Shown: in pieces, positions 48,436 through 60,957 of the stretch
How positions within the stretch are numbered: position 1 is the first letter of the stretch
Layout of the letters: each line of letters begins with the position of its first letter
Assembly (NCBI GenBank): GCA_017562135.1
Contig: QEYB01001046.1
Coordinates: 3,596,001-3,660,000, forward strand
Length of the DNA: 64,000 nucleotides
Source of the DNA: Dipylidium caninum
Lineage: Eukaryota > Platyhelminthes > Cestoda > Cyclophyllidea > Dipylidiidae
Reading direction: 5' to 3'
Notes under the pieces: model-generated
The model's input: the letters and a program-made list of their open reading frames with translations, nothing else
The model's database searches: none
What the model was told of the DNA's origin: nothing
Position numbers and translations under genes: made by a program

Positions 48436-50054
48436 AAACTTTGATTTCGCATGAGGGAAGAGGGAGCTGTGCGGCACGAAATGGAATTTAAAATAATTTT
48501 GTTAAACAAGAAAATACGTCCAGCGTACGTCTCTTTGTTTCCATTTTTAGTAACGAGTATTCAGTATGTAAACGGAATTGTGTCGATATCAGTCATGCAA
48601 TTATGGGGACGTTAGGCCATTTTTAAGAACTCCTAATCATTTGAAGTAACTTATTTACCCAAATTAAGCAGAGGAAATATTGTAAAGGAAAGGCCAAGTG
48701 TGGTACCCGGCTGAAGATGGTGACACACACGAAGCCAGTGTGTCTAATGTAAGTTGACCAGCGAGGAGATGGAGGGATGGACGTGGAGGAGATCGAAATC
48801 ACCGCCCTCTAATGCAACTCCGTAAATTGTCGTATGTCGCCTAAAGCGAAAAAGCGTCAATGGCAGAGAACACGAAGAGAGATTTTAGAAGGCAAAACTG
48901 CATGTGTGAATGAAAGGACAGTCCTGAGAACCGCACGAACCGGCAGAGTTAGTACATTCTGGAGAAGCGGGTTCTCCGATTTTAGCTATGCCCACCATCT
49001 AACTATGTTTACCGCTGCCCATGTCAATGGAGAAAGTAAGTTTCCCTTGCCGACGCGAAAGCACGCACTTATTTTTCCGCATCGGAGGCCCACCTCACCG
49101 GGGTTATTGGCACGCAAACATAAAACCAAACATGGGTCAGCAGCGTTTTGCAGTGCCGAATAATTCACGATAACTAAAAATGGACGGCGTTAACGCGATA
49201 AGAAACCTCACAGAACCATCTTTTGATCCAATTGGAGGGTGTTGCTCATTCCCCTTATTCTCCAAATGCAACATTACAAGTCGGCTTTTAGGGCGGATTA
49301 GGGAAGTCTTTCGACTCAACCGCAACAATATTGGGACTACAAAGGGACACTAAATTAAACTGCTAGATTCGTAGTTTAAAAGAAATAAAGCTTTCCTGGT
49401 AATAGCCGTCCTGACTTAAGCCAACGCAATTAAAATGCACTCTTGGCATTTTTGTAGTTATCACTGTCAAGCATCCTGTCAGCGACACATTCCAGCTGCG
49501 TGACTTACGTTTGACTTTTCGCACTGAAGAGAGTTGCAGTAGGCAGTCAGCCTGTTCTCAGTGGCTCTCGAGTCCCATGCTGGCGCTCCCACGGGTAGAC
49601 TCGATTTCCGCTTCTCCTTTACCAAACACCCGTCTCTCCTCCCTTCCTCAACCTTCTCTAACGCAAGAATGCGAATTTTTGTGTCAGTCTGAAGAGGGAA
49701 AACACTTCTGTATAAAGCTGCTTATTCCCAAAAAAAGTGTTCAGCAAGCAAAACAAGGAGGCCATGCATAATGAGGGTAGAAACTAGAGTGCTTCGAGAA
49801 AGTGTCCATCTCACACAACCCACCCAAATACAAGAAATTTACTCCTTTGAAATTCAAGCAAAAGCGACCTCTTTCACAAGGCAACTTTTCTCCCAAAATA
49901 CCTACTTCGCCTATCCTTTACCTCCTGAATAAAAGAAATGACAGCTTAGGTTTGGGTGAAAACGAAGCCGCTACTTTCTCCGCATCCGAGTTCCGTTCTT
50001 CTTCCAACTATGATACAGTAATGTTTTGTGCAGCCTAAGGCTTCTGACGGAATT

Positions 50055-50075
50055 GGATTATGGATTATGGATTAG
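50055..50075. repeat. GGATTAT heptamer, three tandem copies
   Basis: GGATTAT repeats in tandem, the last unit ending in AG instead of AT. Short tandem repeat in a non-coding region. Confidence 0.85.
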
Positions 50076-50672
50076 CTGGTGTGAAATAACAGTCGGTTGA
50101 AAAATTGTACAATAAATTTCTTTGAGTTTGACTGTAGAGCAAAGGAATGAGGGGAGTAGCGAGAACTAAACCTTGACCGACTCGATCACCTCTTCAGGCA
50201 CTTCACGAGGACTCCCAACTATCACTAAGTTTCTATTCTCCAGAATTTCGTCTGACAAGATCTGCTAGATTTGCCTTACTTCGCATCTCCGCAGAGTAGT
50301 GGACATGAAGCCGTGAAATAGGTTACACATGCTCCAGGAAGCTTCTTCAAACTGTCGACATGACCTTAAGCCTACTTCTCCGAAAGCCCAAATGACTTAT
50401 TATAATATTTGACCATGGAAGGATACAGATAAAATGTCGTTTTAATCCATAGCACGAAAATACAGTAGTACATCTGATTCTGCGTATACCGTAGAGGGAC
50501 GCTAGTTTCTCAGTAGTATATCTTACTCTTTGGGAGGTCCTGTGGTTGAAGTCTGCGCAGTCGAGTGCCTGAAAGAGTGGCTGCAGGCAGTTGTCGTTGA
50601 CGTCAGTCTAAACCAGCGGCAAAAGAAATGAAATTAAGCAGTCTAACACAAGGATTACATTGAAAAGTGGAG

Positions 50673-53600
50673 TCACAATGATATTACCGACTGGATAAAA
50701 TCAACTGCATTGTTATTTGTACCATTTGAGGACTGTCGTTTAGCGAGGAAATACTCCACAAAGGCGACCAAGTCCCTTGCTATGAGTTCGGCATCACGAT
50801 CGGCTGGCACCTAAGGGGAAAGTGGTATTTCCTTGCCATTATGAATCGAAAGAGATGATGTAGCTAGCAAATAAACAAAACTCATTAATCTTCGAAGATA
50901 CCTGTCAAATACTACCATAAGTCGAAAGTAAATTTAATTAAGTCTTTATTTTCAATTTTAAGGTGAGTCTGGTAAATGTTGTGACCCATCTGGAAGAGGC
51001 TTTTAAACTGGCTCTTTTAAGAGTCAAAACGAACGCTGTCACATTGGTTTGGCGGGAGAGATGCTTTAAAATCCGTGGCACAGTGGGAGTCCTTTGAGGC
51101 TTTGCATTATTAGAACCGAGAGAACACGACACAGTCTGCTGCGCATTATTCACCTCTTCAAATCACCGCATATGCGCATAAAAGTGACGAGGTCTAACAA
51201 CTTTTGCTCTTTTTTGTGGCATAATTAAGACTCTCGTATGATTTATGGCCGCAGTCAGATATCCTTAAATTTGCTTTAACGTGAGAGCGCCCCAAATTGG
51301 AATGTTCAGTTTGTTTTTGCCTATAGAAGCATGGACTTGCTCGAATTCCGAAAGGAAACCGGTTTTCGAAAGTCATGACATCCGATACGAAGGCCATTAA
51401 AGAAAGCGCGTTAATACTTACATAAGAATGCCGAGCAGTCGTTTTATAGGTAAAGTCCATGTGCCGTCTTCTAAATAGGGAGACTTTGAAAACGCTTTTT
51501 ATAGCTCGACAAAATACAGGTACAGCGAGTGTTTCTGGTTTGAAGGTTTGTCCTAACGATAACCAAACCAATATGCAAGAAGTGTGTCACACAAGTTAGC
51601 AAATAAATAGGTAAGAGGGAAAAGACGCAGACGAGGAGGAAAGTAAACAAAACCTACAATGACCAATTTGCCGAGCTCATCGAAGTAGCGCACCACAGGA
51701 AGGGAGATCTGCTTAAAGAAATTGACACGCTGGTGCACAACATGCGTCTCGTCCTCAATGCGTCTTAGACGGGTACAGCGCTTGTTTAGTCGAGTGACCA
51801 GCGTCTCCTCCTCACAGTCCAACAAGACCACCATGTCCACTCCTCCAATCTGTCAAGCAGTTTGTGGTGTGGAATCATGTTAGATATCTGCACTACTGCT
51901 TTTATTTTGGGTATTACCGGCTTTCTTACAAAAGCCTTAATTCTTTTCATCATTAACCATGAAATTAACCCAACATTCCTGGATTTATGGGGTAGGAGAC
52001 ACCGATTCTTTTTTGCCTTCGACGCAATTTCTGTAAAACATAACCGAGTGATTTTCCCAAGGTATACACTTAAACATTCCTCATATTTGCATAGATAAGT
52101 CCTAGAAGTGAGTAGGAGCGTGATCACATCGTTACAGCTTGTTCTATTATTCAAGAATCTCCAATCACATTTCCGCCAACTACAAATTAGGAATGACAAC
52201 GGATTGGTGCTGAGGTGCCCGAACTTAATTCACCTGTAGATTGGATGGATACAACTCTTTCTGTTTCAGTTTTGCCCATGCCAAAACAAATTAAATCCTT
52301 CAATTAAAGAGCAAAACTTTTCAGAAGAATACTCCCGTGGCTCCTCGCTAAAAAAATATTTCTACAGGATTGGCATTACAACCTCGATGGACTCAGCTTC
52401 CTAAAAAATGCAAGCTTGTAAAAGCAGATTGTAGAGGACTTGCGTGAGTGTCAAAGCAAGCATCTGATTTGCAGTGAAAACGTAGAATTTCAAAGTGTTA
52501 ATGTAAAACAATCACGGTTAATAATTTTCTCAATAAATGGTGAGTAATTTGAGTGTTATACGTTGTAATTCGGAACTAATGGCCCCGAACCTTTGAGTTA
52601 AATGCTGCCCAAAAATCTCCTCTCCTACTCCATTCAACATATATCAATGGGACACACCCGATCGCAAGGGGGAAATGAATGTAAAAAAAGATTAAACGAA
52701 CAAAAAGGAGGGATAAACATACCGTTTGGTTAAATGTTGAAATTTGGCTCTCGTCATTCATATAGCCCTCAATCACAACCATAGTGGCGTTCTCCGCCAA
52801 CTTGACAAATTCGTCGCGAAGAACGTCAATTTGTATATCCTGAATACGTTAATGCCCAACAAGTTTTAGTGTGTTGCCACATTTTGTAAAATAATTGTCA
52901 AAACTTACCCAATACTCGGGAATTATTCGGTCCTAAAAGACAGAGAAGGCGACATTAATCAAGTTGAGGGGGGTGACCAGATTGCACATTCGGGCTGATG
53001 GCAGAGTTCGCTCTCCAAAAAACGGATTTAAGCAGTAAAATTAGGTTTAAACACCAGGAGCACCCTCTCAAAAATACGGAATTGAAGGGGACGTACATAG
53101 CTAAGAGGTGGTTCGCTGCCGTGGACACGCTTGGCCACAACATCCCAGTCCTTCTCAACTCCCGTTGAAAGGGCGTCGAGGACGCGGGTGCGCAGGAGGT
53201 CGGTGATATTGTAGTGTTTCGCACCCTTAACAGATCTACACAGAGCCAACGCCTGTTTCGTTCTCCCCGAGCCCGGGCCACCTTTCGTTCAGGCAATCGA
53301 ACAGTTACTCACTCCTGTTTCAATTCCACTTCTTTGGAGTACACTTTCCTACTGGTTTCCCTTTGAACTTTACAGTGCCAAACGTACATGCAGTCGTGCG
53401 TATTTCAGCTCTCCAAAAATAAACTGTGTATAGTGACTGTTATTTTTAAACATGTATACCTACGAGAATCAATGGATTCTTCAAGTCTTCTATGTTCTTA
53501 AACAAACTATAAATGTCATTAGACGTAAAGTACGTCGCATGTGTGATACTCGACTTCAAGTTGACTGAACTTTTAGTCAAATACAGGAAGTTATTAATAC

Positions 53601-55799
53601 TCATAGCTCCCATACTTCTTTATCCATTACTCACTAGACGTTCCTTACTAGCCTTGTGTGAACTACCCATGCCAAGGCATGAGAGCATCATTGGTATGAG
53701 TGGCCATTATTTTCTCATCCGATAGGCCACCGAAGACTTACAATTAAGGTTAACCTATGGTCGATAAAAATTGTAACTCAGGGTCAAACAAGGGATCCGC
53801 ATCCTTTCACCAAGTGATTATACTACTGGGATTGCTGAGATCATCCTACCATTAACGTTTACTAAAATTCCGATTTGGGCCAACTCTTCTTATTATTATT
53901 AATGTCCTCTTAATATGCATGTTCTACTAATTCGCGTGTTAGTAACGACTTCCGTACAAGATGTTTTCAATTAACTTTACCGTGTGCGAAAGCTGATGCT
54001 TCTGCCGCGCCGCAGATGACAACTTAAGTTAACCATGGACACGGGTCACCGTATGCACTGCATAAGGCGTGTAACTATACCTAGAAGGATCATGATGGGG
54101 CAACTGGGCAGTTCGACACGTCGCCCAAGGTCCTTATTCTCTGGCCGAATGATGGGTATATTGAGTCTCGATGGATTACCCAGACAGCCCACTATTCTTT
54201 GCTGAATAAGGCCGCTTTGAGGACCAGCGATGCTATCCTTTTCCTGCATTTTCAGTGGAGCTGAAATGCAATTATCACACGATAAATTAAAAGTAAATCA
54301 ATAATGTGCATAAATGAACTGATTTTACCTGTGATCCGTTTGGTAAGAAGGAAATCGAATATCGCCAACAGTTCACGCTCTATATCCTCATCCGTTTGTT
54401 TCCCATTGACCTACAAAACAACAGTTTTTACTATAAAAACCATTGAGTACTACCTTAGACAAAATTAACAAAAGTTGTTCGAGTCATTTAGAAACATGAG
54501 AATTCAGCGACAGTTTTGCCTTAAAAAATTAACAACTGGGCGGAAGTTCTATGCATTAAACAAATAATAATTGGCTATTATTGAAAGGTCGCAGGTTTAA
54601 AACTGAGTCCCGAAATCTAAATGATTAAATGAAAATAATAAATAAATCTTCAAAATGCGACACCAGCACATACCACACGTAGTTTGCCGTCGCTATCAAT
54701 AGTTTTACACAGGGGAAGTACTACACTTTTGAAAGTGCACAATTTCCTTCGGATAACGTCATTTGGCAGAGGTTTATCTAGGCTACAGTTTGTTTCTCTT
54801 GCGTTTAGTAGTTGGTGCAGACATTTCTCCTCGGGCGCATCAATAAGAATAATACCGGACAGGTTTTCCTTACAGATCTAAGTCAAAAAATAAAGAGATT
54901 TCGTTCACACGATACTAGCCACACATACCGCTTTTTACTCCAAACTCGATGCCATTCGCAAAACCTTCAAACATAATACCAAAATTAATGGTCATTAACG
55001 CTTAAGCTGTGCTATCAAAGGTATAGTTAAATGAAGCAAACCTCAACTTATTTATTTGTCCATACTTCATAATTATGATCTTTAAAGTGCGGAAAATTGT
55101 AGAAAGCGTAGACATTATTTGAAATAAAAACTTACATTAAGCTTGAGATCCTCATACTGTTTGAATGTTCGCGGATAGCCATCAATGACAAAACCTTCAC
55201 AAGTTGGATACTGATTGATATTCCATATCAAAAGTTCTAGTATCATATCTTCCGGAGCAAGATCTCCAGAGTTAATAAAGTGAAGGGCTGAACTCCAACG
55301 GCTATGAGATTTCCTTTCTTCTATTTTTGCACAATTTATTGCTAAATCCCCCATGCTAATGTGCACAAAATTAGGGTAGTGGTTTATCATCCTGTCCGAA
55401 AAATCCTTTGCTCCAATTCCCGGGGGAGCAATAATGCATATAACAGCGGTTTGAGGACGCATTTTGAAGCGAGAGCAACCGGTGCCGGCTACTGGTTGAT
55501 ATCTGGAGAATGGTTCGCTATTTCTTCTCAACGAAAGAGGCGGTAGGGGACAACGCGCTTTGTCAAGAAAAATGTCCCATCTAATGGAACTGAATTCTTT
55601 TTTTTTTAATTTCTCTAGACACTCTTGTAGATACTGAACCGGGTCTACCGGACGGTGGTACATTAGACCAGTCATTAGACACTTGCTTATTGTATATTAA
55701 TTGAAATAATACCTCAAAAAGCTGTGGGATCTTATTACACGCAAGGTACTCCTTGGTTTCTTTCGGAGGAATGACCGGCTTCCTAAATTCCATACTCAT
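50673..55799 (-). CDS. AK5: AK5-like tandem adenylate kinase with altered P-loops
   Basis: Homologue of cytosolic adenylate kinase 5, which normally interconverts AMP, ATP and ADP. Ten exons, all phases consistent: 55799-55713, 55681-55136, 54877-54674, 54410-54329, 54260-54081, 53281-53097, 52932-52909 (24-nt microexon), 52839-52723, 51849-51658 and 50810-50673. Total 584 residues. The N-terminus KEYLACNKIPQLFE then GLMYHRPVDPVQYLQECL matches the AK5 N-terminal extension. Domain 1 (about 106-300) has APPGIGAKD (114-122) where GGPGSGKGT is expected, then SMGDL and FVIDGYPRTFKQYE. Domain 2 (about 360-570) has GGPGSGRTK (367-375), NITDLLR, IEGYMND instead of IDGYPR, VVLLDCEEETLVTRL and a C-terminal helix. 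The Walker A lysine is displaced or replaced in both domains, so activity may be lost. An open frame continues upstream to a splice acceptor at 55857, so an extra N-terminal exon is possible. Confidence 0.92.
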
Positions 55800-55857
55800 T
55801 GCGAGGGCAATTGAGGGGTTGCGCTTCTGCACGGCCTTGATAAATCCGCTATAGCAA

Positions 55858-58800
55858 CTGTATAAAGTAAAACGAAATTAAAGCGGCCCTTTCAAATATT
55901 GTTATCTTCAAAGACCAGGCGCTTGTGGTAGCATGTGCTGTACAATTATAAATTTCTTTACAGGCAGAAGTAGAGTTTAGTTTAGGCGGCTATAGGCTTT
56001 GTGTTCATCTTTAAGTATTACGCGGCCAATGCTGGCATTAAAGGCCCGCAAACCCCGTTTGTCTTATTCAAATATCTTTGACAAAGTTGTTGCAAAAATA
56101 TTCAAATTTACACATGAATGCTAGGCGCCAAAGTGTTTGCCCAATAAATGTCATAATCGCAGACTCTAGACTGCTAACTATTTTGCAGGGCTGAGACAAA
56201 ACAATCTGGATTTTGTTCTGTGTCTGCCATGGCTTAGGGGCATGAAGTTGCAGAAACTCATGCAAATAAACGCACTATGCAGCAGAGCGTTTTACAATGT
56301 GGCACAGAAATTTGATAGAGTTTGAGCCCAAATTAAAGGCAATCCTAAATACGCCTAGCTTTTGTCACAAACATGCAAAAGATAAATAATGAAAGAGTGA
56401 TTGACTATCATACTTTTCGCAATTAAGCAAGTCGATTCGGGTTTTCCGCAATCTCATTAGACTTTCAGACCATTTATCATTCGCATTCCCTGCATCAGAA
56501 ACGATTGTGGTAAATTAGGCCCGAGATGTGATGATTCCTCCGGTGGATAAACCTAGTTTAAATAATTGAAATAAACATTGTTAGAACCCCCTTAAAGAGC
56601 ATCGAGTGATCCTTCATGAAAATATATGAGAAAAAGCAAACTTGAATTTATTGCGGTGCTTTACTCCCCCAGCCCTTTCCCACAGTGCCCTAAGCACTCT
56701 CCGTTACCAGTCACTGCCGGTAAAGCCACATGAAATTCCTCGTTTCTGTTATGGTGTACGGTGATGCGTCTGTGAAATGTCGCATCCACAGAGCCTTACC
56801 TTTTTTGAAGTTACAAGAAAGCTCTTCACACAGGGATCATGATATTTGCCCCCGCCAGAATATGTTTCGTTTGTGATTATAGAGCAAATCCCGAGAATGT
56901 CAGTTTACCGAAGTGGTCCAATGGAACCGACGGTGCCCACCCGAATCCAGGCTTCCACACATCCTGACACCGTTCTATGGCGTTTACCCTCCATAGGTTG
57001 TTAAAACCCTGCTTCAACCCAAAGTGTGTTTGATACAATTTCCCTCATCATTAATCTACAGGTTTTTCAGTTATATTAACTTGCATGAACGCATAGACAC
57101 CATCTGAAGACCATGGGAATAAACGCACATATTAAATAAATGAATATTAAATAACTGTTTGAGTATTATGCGACCTTTTTCTTTTGATCTTCGCTAGCGG
57201 CGTTTTTGGCTGTCATTCAACCTCAAGGAGCTTTAAAGTTCATCCAAGTTAAACACCTGATGGTTTTCTGGATTGTGAATGTCAATCACGCTGGAGCATA
57301 ACCAGCATCTCGTTCGATTCTCTAGGTAAAATGTGCCTAAAAGAAGTGGGAAGAGGTGATTGCTTTAACTTGAATCACCAGAGGATATGATTGATGGCCT
57401 TCCTAGAAAGTTGATCCAGCATTTATCAAAGCCACTTCAAGCTTTACTAGCATTTACTGTACAGAGGTAGTAGGTGATTAGTTGTGTACAATATAGCCCT
57501 CTATCGAATCACCGCAGACGAATAACCAAGTATACATCCCTATGTTGGCCTTGGCAGTGAGTACCACCTCAATGGAATTAAGAGATTTTTATACCGTCTC
57601 CCAGAAAAACATGAATTATAGACATTAGCGCAGAGGCACAGACGGTCAGATCTAGATTTCAGTATTTTCTTTTCAAGTAACCACGAGAACACACTTAGAA
57701 AACCTTACAAATAAGGACTGTTAACTGTCTTTTTGCGTGACATCGATCGTGGAAATACTGGTGTCAGATTCATGCGTACCCTAGTCTACTTAATCTCCTA
57801 ACTTGGGACGATTGACCTTTCGGTATGCATGTGTTCTTATGACAACTGGCACAATACATCGACATTTATTCTAAGATATACTAACCTTCCTTCATAACAA
57901 GTGAAATTACCTTCATTTTGAATGCACATTGATAGTCCGATAATGACTTACTAGACTAAAGAAAAAGTAACGAAACTAAATGTACGATTACGCACTAACG
58001 TAAAACAAACCGAGTCGTTTGCGTGCTTCCCGTTCTGCAACCGCATTTCTTATACCGTAACCAGGTTTTGGTATTTAGTACATAACCACCAGGAGGCCAA
58101 AAGTAGAGGGCTGTTCAAGGCAACTGTTGAACATTTCGATGTAAGCCCAACAATGTACCTCGATCGAATACGCCAAAATACATTTTACCTCTCCCCGTTC
58201 GGATCCAGAATGCGTGGACTAGCTGCTGTGATAGTTTGGAGCATCACACAGACATCTTGCCAGTGCAGCACATTCAGACAAAACGACGTGCATTCTGTCG
58301 TGAATCTGCGTGCACCCACTGAAAATGGACACTTCGTCTGACAAAACACGTTTCACTGCAGATGAGTTTTTTCTCTTCACAAATCGCTTCTCGCGGATGC
58401 CAAGTTGTGCTCACCCACCATGATTTAGGAACTGAAGTAATCTTTGACTAATGTTGAATCGGCCGGTTAGTGGACCGAGTAATTATCAGTAAAGTAAAAC
58501 GCTTAATAAGTGATGAAATACCGTCTTGAAAGCAAAGCGATCGGAAGGGATATTCCCTTCTCTGTGCCAATAGCAAAGTTGAGCCAGTCAACTAAGACAG
58601 GTAAAAAAACGCAAGCCTTTATGAAGTCACTGAATGCAAAGTGAGATTTTATCACATGTGGTGCACAGGTCCGCAAGTGGATTACAAGTCCGAAAACTCG
58701 CTTGGTTCGCTATATGCTTGACGTTCAGCATATGAATCAAATAGTAAGCGCGAAGGTTAAAAGTGATCACACATTGTCAGAACCACCTCTGCCTTCAACT

Positions 58801-59275
58801 GAAATGTGTTCAATAATACACGCAATTCAATTTTTTGTTGGCGAACCCAACACACTGCCAGAAGAAAGACTAACATGCGCAAGAAGCGCAACCACGGCAA
58901 AGACCGACATGTATTTAGAATGGCTATGAAACCAGGAACAGTAAAACCCCACAGTTGGACTAATTGCAATTACCCCGTAATATCTGCGAAAAAACGTGAT
59001 ACACGTGTGCACTACTATTATTCCAAAGAAGTGAATCTGAAAAAGGACGCAGCTGACAACGTCGCTACTTGATTCCGGCGACTGGCCTTTCTAGATAATT
59101 ATCGAAAACAAATTCATTAAAAGCGAAGCCTATAACACACGCCTCGAGAATATTAACGATACATATCTTTTTGAGTCAAACACTTGTACGGTGATTGACA
59201 CCGGAACAGTACCATTCAAAAGCACATGGATAAAAGACAGGAGAAAAGTGACAAAAAGAGTGCGAGTAGGGAACA
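55858..59275. other. Intergenic between AK5-like gene and endosulfine
   Basis: About 3.4 kb, AT-rich, with no coding segment that I can support. The left end should contain the AK5-like promoter and any 5' exon; the right end contains the endosulfine 3' untranslated region. Confidence 0.6.
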
Positions 59276-60283
59276 TCACTTTTCCGCCGTGGGCGTAAAG
59301 TGCGCCTCAGCAACAGGTTTGGTAGGTGACCCTGGGGACTGTGAGATGGAATGTATGGTGGTGACAACCATGCTACCACTGGTTGGGGCACTAATGGTGG
59401 TAGCAATCGATTGACATTGGTGTCGCATTTCTTGCTGTAACTCCACAGCTTTTTTTCGTACAGCTGGAACATTCTCAGGCGTGGGGATTGTATCGCCTGT
59501 TTGCTGCGCAGCGATTACGTCAGCGGGAATCTCTGGTATAGCAGATGAAGTTGGATTTGCTTTAAGCATCCCAGCCTTGTGCGAGCTATTGCAACGAGCT
59601 TTGGCCATGTTGTAGTCTCCCGAATCAAAATATTTTACCTGAAATGTGGATTATACATGGTGCAATAATATAATTTCGCAAAATAGGAGCGTTTTTAGAC
59701 TAAAATATAACCCAGCCGACTTGCGAGGCTTTAGTTCTAGAGGGCATGTGATCTACTTTACTCAACTGTCCTAATGAAGGGTGCGCAAAGTTATTAAAGG
59801 CGTAGAACCATACACCTGCGAAGTAGAAGAGATTACAACTGAAGGAATAGCCTAACAAGACAGTTAATAAATTCAAGGGCAAAAAACGCAAATCAGCCAG
59901 AGCTCTTCCTGTGTTTGACGTTTTATACAATGCGGAAAGAGTGTAATGGAATCGCCTAGTTCAGTTCTCACGTCCTACAACGAGCAGACGGAATATTAAC
60001 GTTTGATAGCGAGAAGCGGTCAAGACATTGTGATGCGGGCTTAAAGATGGCTTCAAAAACAGTCAGAACGCTACTTTACCACTGCATCATGTCCCTTGGC
60101 ACTCACATTGCGATTAAGGCGTTTCTGCAAAATTGATGGCCCATGAGCAACGAGATTGGGATACTTTGCCCGTAAATTTTCCTCCGCAATTTGTTCTGCC
60201 GTTTTCTCCTTCTGTTAGAGGTCATAGGAATTTTGTAATAAACCCCCTACCTGGGGATCAATCTTTCCGCTGCCGCCCTCCAT
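59276..60283 (-). CDS. ENSA: Endosulfine/ARPP-19, PP2A-B55 inhibitor
   Basis: Once phosphorylated by Greatwall kinase, endosulfine proteins inhibit PP2A-B55 and allow mitotic entry. Three exons in phase 0: 60283-60251, 60211-60107 and 59638-59276, giving 166 residues. The first intron is only 39 nt, with GTAGGG and AACAG ends. The conserved core is continuous across the second junction: ENLRAKYPNL, LQKRLNRN, then KYFDSGDYNMAKA. S52 in FDSGDY is the Greatwall target and the motif is perfect. TGDTIPTPENVP matches the second conserved block. The PKA site that follows in vertebrates (RKxSL) reads RKKAVEL here, so the phosphorylatable serine is missing. A low-complexity Ser/Thr/Pro tail makes it longer than the vertebrate protein. 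ATG 60283 is the first plausible start. Confidence 0.94.
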
Positions 60284-60944
60284 TACCACAAAACGACCTA
60301 GATGGAGCAGTCAAATATGATTAAATGTTGAAAAGTAAATTGCGCGCCTCCTATTACACAAGACAATAAATATGTTCGAAAAACTTCCTCAAATTTTGAA
60401 ATTAATTATGCAGAATTAATATCAAAACATTCGTTATTTATGGATGCTGTACGGACCTAATACCTCCAAAGCACTTTCAAATTTTCATACGCGCATACGG
60501 TACCACGTACGACGTACAACAGACTCCAAGGTCAGCCTCAATTTGCAGCCATTATTTACAAAGTAGCACAGTCATATCCCTCCCACGGTCAGCATATTTG
60601 CATACAAGTACTCCCACTGCCCTCTAGAATATGAGGACTCTACCTCGCCACCCCTCGCCCAAGTTAAAATTAGAAAAAACCTCTACCCCACTGGAATATA
60701 AAGCAATCCAAACCATGATATGTGCTGTCCCACCCACCCCCCCTTACCTCCTCCCTCATGCGAATTTTCTGGAACTAGCAAAAAAGAGACATTAATGTAC
60801 AGCAAGAAAAACAAAACGCGTGCTATTCAAAAGACACGTACAACGCTTGCGAAGACAAATATTACACAAACACAAATATTGGCAGATTGTCCCACAAATG
60901 CGCATTTTTCAGAACTCTGTTGATGTTCTCCCCTTTCCTTCGCA

Positions 60945-60955
60945 GGGGGGGGGGG
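60945..60955. repeat. Eleven-G homopolymer
   Basis: Run of 11 G on the plus strand, a few bases past the transporter stop codon and so in its 3' untranslated region (C-run on the transcript). Homopolymer length here may be unreliable. Confidence 0.8.
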
Positions 60956-60957
60956 CT

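Larger units (their letters stand above)
45345..50672. other. Non-coding 5.3-kb stretch
   Basis: No supported gene. A GC-rich patch at about 46.93-47.11 kb gives overlapping open frames in several phases, none with recognisable homology. Low-complexity tracts are listed separately. The right end contains the 3' flank of the AK5-like gene. Confidence 0.5.
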
